From the NCBI GenBank assembly GCA_014075215.1, contig CP046177.1, forward strand, positions 3,348,501-3,412,500: 64,000 bases of DNA, read 5' to 3'. A program made the position numbers and the translations under genes. How positions within the stretch are numbered: the stretch's first letter is position 1; every line of letters starts with the position of its first letter. This document shows, piece after piece, positions 44,458 to 52,579 of this stretch. Origin of the DNA: Flavobacteriaceae bacterium (GTDB taxonomy: Bacteria; Bacteroidota; Bacteroidia; Flavobacteriales; Flavobacteriaceae). Under the pieces are notes generated by a model that did no database searches, was not told the DNA's origin, and was given only the letters and a program-made list of their open reading frames with translations.

Positions 44458-46572
44458 TTAACTTAGTATTTGAAAGGTTATAAACGATGCTGCATAGGCC
44501 ATTAACCCCATGCCAAATAATTGAACTAACGGCCACTTCCAACTTTTGGTTTCTTTTTTTACAATGGCCAGTGTTGCCATACACTGCATGGCAAAAGCAT
44601 AAAATATTAATAACGACATTCCTGTCGGAAAATTAAACCTCTTTGTTCCTGTGGCCATATCAATTTCCGATGCCATTCGTTCTTTAATGGTAAAGGTATC
44701 TTCTTCTTTGTTTTCAACACTGTAAATGGTAGCCAATGTTCCTACAAAAACTTCCCTTGCGACAAAGGAACTTATTAATGCGATTCCTATTTTCCAATCA
44801 TACCCCAAGGGTTTAATTACAGGCTCTATGGTTTTTCCAATAATTCCAATATAAGAGTTTTCTAACTTTTCAGTGGCAATTTTTTGCTGTAAATCATCTT
44901 CGGACAGGAATCCTTTAGCTGTATTTTTGATAACGGTTTCCTCGGCATCAGCATAAGCTTTCGGGCCATTGGACGCTAAAAACCACAGGATGACAGATAT
45001 GGCTAAAATTATTTTTCCTGCTTCCAGTACGAACGACTTTGTTTTTTCAATAACATCAAACAATACATTCTTCATGGAAGGGATTTTATAGTCGGGCATT
45101 TCTATTACAAAAAAAGAGGTGTTCTTTATTTTTATCACTTTATGTAATATATAGGCAGCTATAATAGCAGTTATGAACCCTAAAGCATATAAAAATAATA
45201 GTGTTAATCCTTGTAGGTTTAAAAACCCAAAGATTTTTTTATTGGGAATAATTAAAGATATTAGTATGGTATATACGGGTAGCCTTGCCGAACAGGTGGT
45301 AAAAGGGGTTACTAAAATAGTGATCAATCGTTCTTTCCAACTTGCAATGGTTCTTGTTGACATGACAGCGGGAATGGCACAAGCGGTTCCTGAAATTAAC
45401 GGGATAATACTCTTTCCGTTCATTCCAAACCGGCGCATCATTTTATCCATCAAAAATACGACTCTGCTCATATACCCGGTTTCTTCCAATATGGCAATAA
45501 ATAAAAAGAGTATGGCAATTTGCGGTATAAAAATGAGTATCCCACCAACTCCCGGGATAATGCCTTTGGTTATTAAATCATTTAAAACTCCTTTCGCTAG
45601 TTTTGTTTTTACCAGCTCGCTGAAATCAGCAAAAAAACCATCTATATAATCCATTGGAAGGGTAGCCCAATTGAAAATAGATTGAAATATGAGTAATAAT
45701 ATTCCAAAAAATAATAAATATCCAAATATTTTATGTGTAAATACTTTATCGAGCTTAGCTCTTAGATCTGTTCCTCCGGATCGGTCTATTTTGTATGTTT
45801 TTTTTAGTATTTCGTTAATTTTTTGATATCGATAGATCGTTTCTTTATGTTGGTATTTTTTTAATTTGGAGACATCGTGTTTAAAAGCTGTTAATTGTTC
45901 TCTTTCTTTTTTTGATAGGGTTGGGGGGTAATTGTTTTGAGTGATCATTAGCCATAATTCATACATAGAATGATTGGGGCTAATTGCTGTTAAGGCATTA
46001 AAATAACCGGCATCTATTTTATGATGTATAGCACATAGCGGTGTTGTTTTTGCTTCGATATACGATTTGATAATAGCTGACTTTACTGCTGCTATCCCTT
46101 CCCTTTTTCTGGCGCTAACCAACACTACCTCAGAACCTACTTCTTTTTCAAATGCTTCTGGGTCAATAGAAATTCCTTTTCGCTTCATTTCATCTGCCAT
46201 ATTTATAGCTAAAACGGTGGGAATTTTCAGGTCTTTAATTTGCGAAAAAAGAAATAAATTTCTTTTCAAGTTTTCAATATCCACAATGACTAAAATAACA
46301 TTCGGAACTTCTTTTTTTAAAGGATTTAACAGTGTTTTTAAAACAATACTTTCATCAACGGAAGTAGGATGTATGCTATAGGTTCCGGGTAAATCCGTGA
46401 TCAATGCTTTATATTTTTCGGATAACTGGCTGGTTCCTGTTTTTTTGTCCACTGTGACTCCCGGGTAATTTCCTGTTTTTTGATGTAACCCTGTAAGTTG
46501 GTTAAATAACGAGGTTTTCCCTGTATTCGGATTTCCAATCAAAGCAACATTTATGGACGTCGTAAAAGCCAT
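44458..46572 (-). CDS. feoB: Ferrous iron transporter FeoB
   Basis: Inner-membrane Fe2+ transporter of 704 residues. The N-terminal G domain has G1 GNPNTGKTSLFNQL, G2-G3 YPGVTVDKKTG and DLPGTYS, and G4 INMADE. A helical guanine-dissociation-inhibitor domain follows (about 170-270), then the transmembrane part with two gate domains (GGILIFIPQIAILFLFIAIL, SGTACAIPAVMSTRTI, and SSFVAREVFVGTLATIYS). All motifs are complete. feoA lies 4 bp upstream and a small Cys-rich gene directly downstream; a Fur-type palindrome precedes the operon. Confidence 0.96.
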   Translation of the reverse strand: MAFTTSINVALIGNPNTGKTSLFNQLTGLHQKTGNYPGVTVDKKTGTSQLSEKYKALITDLPGTYSIHPTSVDESIVLKTLLNPLKKEVPNVILVIVDIENLKRNLFLFSQIKDLKIPTVLAINMADEMKRKGISIDPEAFEKEVGSEVVLVSARKREGIAAVKSAIIKSYIEAKTTPLCAIHHKIDAGYFNALTAISPNHSMYELWLMITQNNYPPTLSKKEREQLTAFKHDVSKLKKYQHKETIYRYQKINEILKKTYKIDRSGGTDLRAKLDKVFTHKIFGYLLFFGILLLIFQSIFNWATLPMDYIDGFFADFSELVKTKLAKGVLNDLITKGIIPGVGGILIFIPQIAILFLFIAILEETGYMSRVVFLMDKMMRRFGMNGKSIIPLISGTACAIPAVMSTRTIASWKERLITILVTPFTTCSARLPVYTILISLIIPNKKIFGFLNLQGLTLLFLYALGFITAIIAAYILHKVIKIKNTSFFVIEMPDYKIPSMKNVLFDVIEKTKSFVLEAGKIILAISVILWFLASNGPKAYADAEETVIKNTAKGFLSEDDLQQKIATEKLENSYIGIIGKTIEPVIKPLGYDWKIGIALISSFVAREVFVGTLATIYSVENKEEDTFTIKERMASEIDMATGTKRFNFPTGMSLLIFYAFAMQCMATLAIVKKETKSWKWPLVQLFGMGLMAYAASFITFQILS

Positions 46573-46576
46573 TATT

Positions 46577-46801
46577 TTAAGATGTAATGATACCGATTTT
46601 TTCGGCTGCTTCTTTTCTAATGGCTAAATGACTTCCGTGAACGCAGATATATAAAGGGTCATTTAGAGGGGCTAGTTGTATGAGTTTTACCTCTGCGCCC
46701 GGCAAACAACCCATTTCCAGTAACTTTAGCGGAATTTTATCTAATGCTTTTTCGGAAATATACCCTGTTTCTCCTATTTGTAAAGATGCTATTGTTGCCA
46801 A
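46577..46801 (-). CDS. feoA: Ferrous iron transport protein FeoA
   Basis: SH3-like cytosolic partner of FeoB, 74 residues: MATIASLQIGETGYISEKAL, the family motif LLEMGCLPGAEVKLIQLAPL, DPLYICVHGSHLAIRKEAAE. First gene of the feo operon, 4 bp before feoB. The palindrome TTAGAAT-G-ATTCTAA lies 34 bp before its start. Confidence 0.94.
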   Translation of the reverse strand: MATIASLQIGETGYISEKALDKIPLKLLEMGCLPGAEVKLIQLAPLNDPLYICVHGSHLAIRKEAAEKIGIITS

Positions 46802-46834
46802 AACAAAACGATATTAAACCGTAAAGGTAATAAA

Positions 46835-46849
46835 TTAGAATGATTCTAA
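46835..46849. promoter_or_regulatory. Fur-type palindrome before feoA
   Basis: TTAGAATGATTCTAA is a perfect 7-1-7 inverted repeat. On the minus strand a TACCTTTA box, near the TAnnTTTG consensus, follows it toward feoA, so a bound repressor would overlap the promoter. The arrangement fits iron repression by a Fur-like protein; the binding factor is inferred. Confidence 0.75.
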
Positions 46850-47100
46850 ACAGCATTATTTTTCTGTTTTGAATTTAAACGAGCTCTTTAAAAAAATAAG
46901 GTGACGAGGTGTTTTAACAACCCAAAATACGTCCATTCTCTCCTTTTAATTCAAAGTTCGAACTATGTCAAATACAGTTAAACAATTAATCGAATCTACC
47001 GCTACTACCGCAAGGTGGGTTAGTGACGGTTAAATCAAATTCAATATTTTATAACGCTGCTTCGGAACAACATCTTGAATTTTGAATAAGATAGGTGAGA

Positions 47101-47208
47101 TTATCTTATTCTCCGAACCCGAGAAGTAACAGTAGTTCTAACACGAACTGTTCTTCTTACTGACACCTGTACCTTGACAGGTCTTCTGACTACGGTACGT
47201 CTAGTCAT
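47101..47208 (-). CDS. Possible 35-residue Arg/Val/Thr-rich peptide
   Basis: ATG 47208 starts MTRRTVVRRPVKVQVSVRRT and continues with VRVRTTVTSRVRRIR to a TAA at 47101. It has 12 Arg, no acidic residue and an alternating basic/beta-branched pattern. The composition is extreme enough to be either a real small basic protein or a chance frame. I recognise no relative. A hairpin lies 41 bp upstream. Confidence 0.35.
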   Translation of the reverse strand: MTRRTVVRRPVKVQVSVRRTVRVRTTVTSRVRRIR

Positions 47209-47248
47209 TTTTACAAATTAAAATGTTTAGATTTAACTAAATTACAAT

Positions 47249-47279
47249 CCTCTAATGGTACGAACATTAGGGGATTTTT
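47249..47279 (+). terminator. Terminator-like hairpin
   Basis: CCTCTAATG (47249-47257) pairs with CATTAGGGG (47265-47273) with one G-T pair, followed by ATTTTTC on the plus strand. No plus-strand gene upstream is evident, so what it ends is unclear. Confidence 0.5.
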
Positions 47280-47386
47280 CTTTTCAGCATTCGCTGTACC
47301 CTCTTTAAAAGATTAAATGACTATCGGAATCTTTGCGCAAGGCGATAAATTTTCGTATCTTTCTGATTATTAGATATTTAATATTA

Positions 47387-47654
47387 TGACGATTCACGAA
47401 TTTTTCAAGGAATTTCCAGACGAAGCAAGCTGTAAAGCACATTTTAAATCCAAAGAGATAAAAAGGGTGTCACCTGTAAGAGATACCAACACCAAGAGCA
47501 TTATTGGATATCCACACGAGATCAATACCAATGTAAGAAGTGTAACTATAGAACCACATTAAAGAGTGGTACGCTTTTACATGGCTCTCACCTACCCGTC
47601 ACTATTGGTATTTTGGAATGATCTGCGCATCTGTAATTAAATTTTGAGCAATAA
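47387..47654 (+). pseudogene. Decayed IS1595-type transposase N-terminus
   Basis: ATG 47387 begins MTIHEFFKEFPDEASCKAHF, then after a frameshift reads VTCKRYQHQEHYWISTRDQY and QCKKCNYRTTLKSGTLLHGS, a zinc-ribbon transposase start of the IS1595 family. A second frameshift leads to HYWYFGMICASVIKF and a stop at about 47652. The catalytic domain is missing, and its 3' end overlaps the truncated minus-strand gene at 47602. Confidence 0.7.
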
Positions 47655-47841
47655 TATGAATTGCCTGGCCATTTGGTGCTTGTATTTTTGTATATTTTAC
47701 AAACGTAGAATAATTTCCGGATGTAACCGGCATGGGGATTACACCATTTTGGGAGGTACTAATGTCATAATTATCAGCCAACTGAGCATTAGATGAACAA
47801 TAAATCATTAAGGTTAGTAGTAGTAGAGAAATTTTTTTCAT
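47602..47841 (-). pseudogene. Secreted protein truncated at the IS1595 remnant
   Basis: Signal peptide (MKKISLLLLTLMIYCSSNAQ) and about 55 residues of mature protein (ISTSQNGVIPMPVTSGNYST, APNGQAIHIIAQNLITDAQI) remain. The last residues before the stop are antisense to the transposase fragment, so the 3' part of the gene was removed by that element. The original function cannot be told from what is left. It is followed upstream on the same strand by two lipoprotein genes. Confidence 0.55.
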
Positions 47842-47886
47842 ATTTACAAGAAGAACTCATTTAATAAATAATTATCAAAGCATAGC

Positions 47887-48666
47887 TTAATATATTTTTA
47901 CGGAAAAGTCATCTATTGTCGGTTGGTTTGAAGTGATGACCGTATTTTCGGCAAAACCCATGATCCCAACATCGATAACGTCTGTATCTCCTAAGCCCCA
48001 ATTGTCTAACCCTGATGCATCAATAGACCTTCCAACACCAACCATTGCATTATCTATAAACAGGCTTAACGTTTTGTTAGAATGGCAAAATTGTATTTTT
48101 AATATAGCGGTTTCCAATGATTGAGCTAAAATCGTTCTTTGAACATCGATAGGGGCCCCTCCTAACCGGTTTGCTACCAATTGGGCCTGAACAAAACGTT
48201 GGGCTCCATTTATGGTTGCTAAATTGCATTCATATACCTTTGAAGACTGACCTGAAGCAACAGGCCTTCCGGCAAAAATACCCGCTCCCACCTGTGCATT
48301 TGCTCCTCCATTGCTATTCCAGTGTAGCGGGACGGTCACAGTTAAAGAAATCTCCCAGGATTTATCATATGGCATCTGTGTTTTATATAGTTTCCAGACT
48401 TCAAGGGCCTGAGTCGATGCCGTACTGGCAGTTAATTGCCCTTTTCCACCTACCAATGTTATATCAGCACCTTCGGATTCCCAACGTGTACTTTGAGAAA
48501 AAAAGCCGGAGAAATTGTTGTCAAAAGCATAGTTTTCTGTTGATGTAGTAGTCATGAATTGACAAGATGGCATTACAGGAGGGTTCGTAGTACTATTACT
48601 TGATGAGCATGCGGTAATAAAAACTAGCAAAAAGCTAATAACGGTGATTTTAAATATTGGTTTCAT
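47887..48666 (-). CDS. Lipoprotein of unknown function
   Basis: Exported lipoprotein of 259 residues from ATG 48666: signal sequence MKPIFKITVISFLLVFITAC with lipobox FITAC and a Ser/Thr-rich tether. The mature part is a lectin-like beta-sandwich by appearance, with FFSQSTRWESEGADITLVGG, KSWEISLTVTVPLHWNSNGG, AILKIQFCHSNKTLSLFID and a closing TIDDFSVKIY. This resembles concanavalin-type or laminin-G folds, but no family is certain. Twenty base pairs separate it from the next lipoprotein gene upstream, so both are likely one operon. Confidence 0.75.
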   Translation of the reverse strand: MKPIFKITVISFLLVFITACSSSNSTTNPPVMPSCQFMTTTSTENYAFDNNFSGFFSQSTRWESEGADITLVGGKGQLTASTASTQALEVWKLYKTQMPYDKSWEISLTVTVPLHWNSNGGANAQVGAGIFAGRPVASGQSSKVYECNLATINGAQRFVQAQLVANRLGGAPIDVQRTILAQSLETAILKIQFCHSNKTLSLFIDNAMVGVGRSIDASGLDNWGLGDTDVIDVGIMGFAENTVITSNQPTIDDFSVKIY

Positions 48667-48686
48667 AAATATATAACTAATGATTA

Positions 48687-49559
48687 TTATCTTCTGTAAG
48701 TTCCATCCGGTAAGACCGTTGGCAATATATAAGTGGGGTTTGTAAATATTGTATAAGCTGCCGGATCTTGACTTTGTACAAGAACTCTTGTATTTAATTT
48801 CCATTCATGAGAAATATCGCTAAGCCTGTTTTCCTGCGCACCCAACATAGAGGTCATAATCCAATATAAATACTCACTTACCTGGCAGCTATAATTACAA
48901 GTTGTGTCAGTATAAGTATACCAGGCTCCCGCAGGATAACTCGCAGGCGGGTTTTCAAAACGTCCCCCTCTGGCAATATCCATAGCTGCGGAAATTTCAG
49001 AGCCGGTTTGTGAACTAAAAACAGTCGGATATGCTCTTTCGTGACCGGCAGTAGTAATGATATGCCAAACCTCTTCCAGCGAAGCATCAAATGTCCCCGT
49101 ATGACCATTTGTATGCCAGACCGGAACCGTTTCGTCTGCTCCCAAGTCTTGTCCTGAAAAACCGCTTGGAGGGTTAAAATTATTCATATCAGCTGATGTT
49201 TTCCACATAAATAAAAAGGCTTTGTTAGCTTTCATAGTATTATGCACTGTTGTATTGTCTACGGTACCATCTTCATTATTGTCTAAATATTGTGCCATTA
49301 TATTTGCAGCGTGCAATAATTTGGTATCTTCAACAGCACTTACGGCATAAATAGGAATATCAAATACCATCACTTTTCTATTAAAGTTTGTAAAGCCTAT
49401 ATCTGAATTAGCTACGATGGTAAAATTAGGATCGTTTCCCGGATTTATGGTGCCATTGTTTCCTCCGACATTTGTATTGTCATTTGAAGAACAAGAAATA
49501 TAGCTGATTAATGTAATAGCACTTATTACAACTGATAGCAACCTCATTGATTTTTTCAT
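48687..49559 (-). CDS. Lipoprotein of unknown function
   Basis: Lipoprotein of 290 residues, signal sequence with lipobox LISYISC (Cys23) and an Asn/Gly-rich linker. The mature domain includes NRKVMVFDIPIYAVSAVEDT, ANIMAQYLDNNEDGTVD, an EEVWHIITTAGHERAYPTVF stretch and SEYLYWIMTSMLGAQ. The clustered Glu-x-x-His and His-Glu pairs and the Asp/Asn-rich loop could bind metal, but a known protease motif such as HExxH is not present. First gene of a probable two-gene operon with the lipoprotein at 47887. Confidence 0.75.
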   Translation of the reverse strand: MKKSMRLLSVVISAITLISYISCSSNDNTNVGGNNGTINPGNDPNFTIVANSDIGFTNFNRKVMVFDIPIYAVSAVEDTKLLHAANIMAQYLDNNEDGTVDNTTVHNTMKANKAFLFMWKTSADMNNFNPPSGFSGQDLGADETVPVWHTNGHTGTFDASLEEVWHIITTAGHERAYPTVFSSQTGSEISAAMDIARGGRFENPPASYPAGAWYTYTDTTCNYSCQVSEYLYWIMTSMLGAQENRLSDISHEWKLNTRVLVQSQDPAAYTIFTNPTYILPTVLPDGTYRR

Positions 49560-49657
49560 AATTCTATATTATTTTTATAAATTAATTTGTTTTTAATTAT
49601 CGTAGTAAAAAACCATAAAACTTTACACATTATTGCAATAAAAAAGTCCTATTGCTG

Positions 49658-50701
49658 TTATTCGGACTTATTCAATTGCTTTTGATATTGCTTTGGAGTA
49701 ATGCCTTCCGTGTTTTTAAAAACACTATAGAATGTTGATTTTGAAGAGAATCCCGCCTCTTGGGCTAATCCTAAAATAGATAGTTGCTTTGATTTTGGAG
49801 AAGAGAGCAGTTTTTTAAATTCATCTATTCGAAACCGGTTAATAAAATGGTAAAAATTGTTTTTAGTATTTTTATTGATAATTATAGAAAGTTCTTTTTC
49901 TCCTAAATTTAGATGGTTTGATAGCGTTTTTAGATTTAAATGGTTATCTGTAAAGAGCTTTTCTTGTAGTATAATTTTTGAAATTTGAGCGAATTTTTCA
50001 TTCATTTTAATAGTAACATCCGGCTTCTCGGAAATATCTCCTGTAGTATTTTGAAATTGGATTGACGTAAATATTTCGGACTGAGAAAACCCATTGTGCC
50101 CTATCCAGTAAAGCATAAAAAAAGTAAGAATATCAGAAGCAATAACAAAATAGAATGTTACCGCTTCGTTGTATATACCGATGATATCCTCGAAAACCCA
50201 TATGATGTGAAAAAACAAAGCGATGTATACTAATTGTTTTATCCAGGAAAGCATTTTATTTTCTGTATCGGAATAAAAATCTCCTATGCTTCTTTGGTGC
50301 AATTTTAAAATATACAGGATAAAAACAAGTAATGAAATATTAAAAACATAATCAAAATATGTAACGGCATAAACTAAAAAGAGGCTTAAATTAAATAGGA
50401 TACCCGGAGCAAATAACAAAAAATAGCCCCATTTTATTTTTTTATTCAGGGTTTTGATGATATATAAAAACAAAAAAGGAAATGTAAATAAGGAACACTG
50501 TGGAATAGAAGCGGGAATGCCATCCACAGAATAAAGTATAACATCTAAAACCTCCAGAGATATAGACCATAAAAAAAGGCTCAAAAAAACATTCGCTTTT
50601 TTATTCTTTGATTTAGCCGTGATAAACAAGAACCCTAATACTAAAGCTACCGAAAAAGACATGATATTCAGGAAAATCCGAAAATAAAAATCAATTACCA
50701 T
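49658..50701 (-). CDS. Membrane-bound AraC-family regulator
   Basis: Transcription factor of 347 residues with seven predicted membrane helices in the first 210 residues and an AraC-type double helix-turn-helix at the C-terminus (LNLKTLSNHLNLGEKELSII, SILGLAQEAGFSSKSTFYSV followed by FKNTEGITPKQYQKQL). This membrane-sensor plus AraC architecture is frequent in Bacteroidetes. It lies in the same direction as the two lipoprotein genes, 98 bp upstream of them, and may regulate them; inference from position. Confidence 0.9.
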   Translation of the reverse strand: MVIDFYFRIFLNIMSFSVALVLGFLFITAKSKNKKANVFLSLFLWSISLEVLDVILYSVDGIPASIPQCSLFTFPFLFLYIIKTLNKKIKWGYFLLFAPGILFNLSLFLVYAVTYFDYVFNISLLVFILYILKLHQRSIGDFYSDTENKMLSWIKQLVYIALFFHIIWVFEDIIGIYNEAVTFYFVIASDILTFFMLYWIGHNGFSQSEIFTSIQFQNTTGDISEKPDVTIKMNEKFAQISKIILQEKLFTDNHLNLKTLSNHLNLGEKELSIIINKNTKNNFYHFINRFRIDEFKKLLSSPKSKQLSILGLAQEAGFSSKSTFYSVFKNTEGITPKQYQKQLNKSE

Positions 50702-50741
50702 AAACTAAGTTTTGATAAAATTACAATAACTTTTCAATACA

Positions 50742-50871
50742 TTTCTTCCGTAAAAAAATAAATTTTGATTGAAAAATAATTTAGTTTCACTTCAGTAACC
50801 ACTTCGTTAGTACATGAATTTTTTCATTTGAAAATTCACAAAAAACAAATGAAAAAATTCATGTACTTTTG
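50742..50871 (+). promoter_or_regulatory. Promoter-bearing repeat module, copy B (upstream of folB)
   Basis: Shares TTTAGTTTCACTTCAGTAAC and CACTTCGTTAGT with copy A at 36473. It contains a perfect 21-bp inverted repeat (GTACATGAATTTTTTCATTTG at 50810-50830, its complement at 50846-50866) around the spacer AAAATTCACAAAAAA, and ends with TACTTTTG (50864-50871), 6 bp before the folB start. Confidence 0.75.
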
Positions 50872-50876
50872 TTTAT

Positions 50877-51239
50877 ATGGGATGTATTCAAATAAATAAT
50901 ATAAAATTATATGCTTTTCATGGCTGTTTGGAAGAAGAAGCTAAAATAGGTTCCAAATACCGTGTAGATATAAAAATAAAAGCAAACCTCATAAAACCCT
51001 CTCTTTCCGATGAGCTGTCAGATACTGTAGATTATGTGCATGTAAATCATATTGTTAGAGAAGAGATGGCTATCCGGTCCAAATTATTAGAGAACGTGGC
51101 CAAACGAATTTTAGACAGAATTTTTAGAGAATTGAAAACAGTTAAAAAAGGAACGGTAAGTATTGCTAAGATAAACCCACCTGTCGAGGGCAATGTAAAT
51201 GAAGTAGTTGTCGTTCTTTCAAAAAAACGCAAAATCTAA
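50877..51239 (+). CDS. folB: Dihydroneopterin aldolase
   Basis: Folate-pathway enzyme of 120 residues that converts dihydroneopterin to 6-hydroxymethyl-dihydropterin. The family pattern is complete: IQINNIKLYAFHGCLEEEAK with the active-site Glu, IGSKYRVDIKI, LSDTVDYVHVNHIVREEM with the substrate Tyr, ENVAKRILDRIF and a closing KINPPVEGNVNEVVVVLSKK with the catalytic Lys region. The ATG at 50877 is only 6 bp from the TACTTTTG box of the repeat module, so the message would have almost no leader or start from another promoter. Confidence 0.93.
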   Translation: MGCIQINNIKLYAFHGCLEEEAKIGSKYRVDIKIKANLIKPSLSDELSDTVDYVHVNHIVREEMAIRSKLLENVAKRILDRIFRELKTVKKGTVSIAKINPPVEGNVNEVVVVLSKKRKI

Positions 51240-51288
51240 AAAAACTTGCCTGAAAAGATAAATGATGTAAATTTGCAAGTCTTTATCA

Positions 51289-51359
51289 GGTGTCGTGGCC
51301 GAGTGGCTAGGCAGTGGTCTGCAACACCATCTACAGCGGTTCGAATCCGCTCGACACCT
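51289..51359 (+). tRNA. tRNA-Cys (GCA)
   Basis: Acceptor arm GGTGTCG pairs with CGACACC (51352-51358), followed by discriminator T. The anticodon loop CTGCAAC gives GCA (51320-51322 approximately), flanked by TGGT/ACCA. The T arm has GCGGTTCGAATCCGC. CCA is not encoded, and U73 fits cysteine identity. Confidence 0.93.
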
Positions 51360-51516
51360 CAGAAGCACCGCCTAAAAAACGGTGCTCTTTTTATTCTCAT
51401 TCCATTCACCGATAAAAAACTGCCATTCATCGATATTATGGATAGATTCAACTAAAGTAAAAAACACTTTTATTTTTTTTTCTTCAATTTGTCCTTTGAA
51501 TTACAAAGGTCTTACA

Positions 51517-51924
51517 TTGAAAAAACTTAGGATACTTCTTATAGAGGATGACGAAATTGAGAGAATGAAATTTAAAAGAGTATGCACAAAAAATGGTTTT
51601 GAACACATCATTGTAGAAGCTCCAAATGGAGAAATAGCATTACATCTTTTAGATAGCAATAAATTACCTGACTTTATATTGCTGGATCTGAATATGCCTA
51701 AAATGAATGGAACGGAATTTTTAAAAAGTTTAAAAGCAAATCCTGCTTTACAATTCATCCCAATTGTTGTTTTATCAACGTCAAATAATTACGAAGATGT
51801 GAAAAAATGTTATGAAATCGGAGCATCCGGATATATGATCAAACCACTACATTTTGAAGATTACAAACAAAAAGTAATCTCATTACTTAACTATTGGGAA
51901 AATAATGAACTAATAGAAGAATAA
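51517..51924 (+). CDS. Single-domain response regulator
   Basis: Receiver-only protein of 135 residues from TTG 51517 (the frame is open upstream, but the domain starts here: KKLRILLIEDDEIERMKF). The phospho-acceptor Asp is in FILLDLNMPKMNG; the conserved Thr/Ser is in VVLSTSNNYEDV and the Lys in YMIKPLHFEDY. This is the Rcp1-like type used as a phosphate shuttle with PAS/GAF kinases. It ends 2 bp before the H-NOX gene and is likely translated together with it and the kinase, Hpt and LytTR genes. Confidence 0.88.
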   Translation: MKKLRILLIEDDEIERMKFKRVCTKNGFEHIIVEAPNGEIALHLLDSNKLPDFILLDLNMPKMNGTEFLKSLKANPALQFIPIVVLSTSNNYEDVKKCYEIGASGYMIKPLHFEDYKQKVISLLNYWENNELIEE

Positions 51925-51926
51925 TT

Positions 51927-52481
51927 ATGAAAGGTATTATCTTTACAGAGTTTTTAGATTTGGTAGAAACTAAATTCGGTCTGGAAATGGTCGATGAAAT
52001 TATTGAAGCTTCCGACTTGGAATCCATGGGAGTTTATGCAGCGACCGGGACTTATAGTTTTTCCGAAATGTTATCGTTAATAACAAATCTTAGTGAGCGT
52101 ACAAAAATTACTATTAATGATTTACTTACAGTATATGCACATCATTTTTTTGGAGTGATTGAAAGAAGCTATCGGCATATACTGCATTTATATAAAGACC
52201 CTATAGATATGCTTGCTTCTATTGAAAATCACATACATGTGGAGGTAAGAAAAATTTATCCTGATGCCGAATTACCCAGGTTTGTTGTTGTTGAGAAAAC
52301 GAAAAATAGACTGGAATTAGAATATTTTTCTTCGAGGTCTATGTATGCTTTTGCATATGGTTTAATGGAAAAAACATTTCAACACTATAATCGTTCCGCA
52401 ACCATTTCTTATGAGCTATTAAAAGAAGACGGGCGCCATGTAAAATTTGTAGTCTTGCAAAATGAATCTCCCCAAAGTTGA
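51927..52481 (+). CDS. H-NOX (heme NO/O2 binding) sensor protein
   Basis: Heme-based gas sensor of 184 residues. The H-NOX start is canonical (MKGIIFTEFLDLVETKFGLE). The proximal heme ligand is in IENHIHVEVRKIYPDAELPR (His104, or His102), with the conserved Pro shortly after, and the heme-propionate YxSxR motif is YFSSR (133-137). The C-terminal beta-hairpin is complete (VKFVVLQNES). H-NOX proteins beside kinases sense NO and control their activity. A distal Tyr for O2 binding is not obvious, which favours NO sensing; weak inference. A fossil second copy of its 3' end lies at 52517. Confidence 0.9.
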   Translation: MKGIIFTEFLDLVETKFGLEMVDEIIEASDLESMGVYAATGTYSFSEMLSLITNLSERTKITINDLLTVYAHHFFGVIERSYRHILHLYKDPIDMLASIENHIHVEVRKIYPDAELPRFVVVEKTKNRLELEYFSSRSMYAFAYGLMEKTFQHYNRSATISYELLKEDGRHVKFVVLQNESPQS

Positions 52482-52516
52482 TATATTTGAAAAAATAACC
52501 GTTAGTCAGATAAAAG

Positions 52517-52579
52517 TTGATTAGAAAAGAAGACAGGAGTTATGTAAAATTTGTAATTTTACGAGATGAACTCCCCTAA
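52517..52579 (+). pseudogene. Fossil duplicate of the H-NOX C-terminus
   Basis: In frame the stretch reads LIRKEDRSYVKFVILRDELP and stops at TAA 52577. It matches the true H-NOX end LLKEDGRHVKFVVLQNESPQ almost residue by residue. The kinase ATG (52566) lies inside it in another frame. Confidence 0.65.

Larger units (their letters stand above)
46850..47386. other. Mostly gene-free stretch upstream of the feo operon
   Basis: Holds one short minus-strand frame (47101-47208), a perfect 9-bp inverted repeat AATAAGATA/TATCTTATT (about 47084-47110), a terminator-like hairpin (47249) and, from about 47318, the left end of a decayed IS1595-type element. A 22-residue plus-strand frame at 46965-47033 has no support. 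Confidence 0.4.

Noticed and set aside
45173..45649. 158-residue frame antisense to feoB
   Set aside because: Lies entirely within the complete feoB gene; a shadow of transmembrane codons.
46965..47033. 22-residue frame MSNTVKQLIESTATTARWVS
   Set aside because: Too short, no promoter or homologue recognised, and the surrounding sequence shows no coding bias.
51289..51359. tRNA-Cys as an integration site for an element
   Set aside because: No integrase gene and no repeat of the tRNA 3' end was found in the window.
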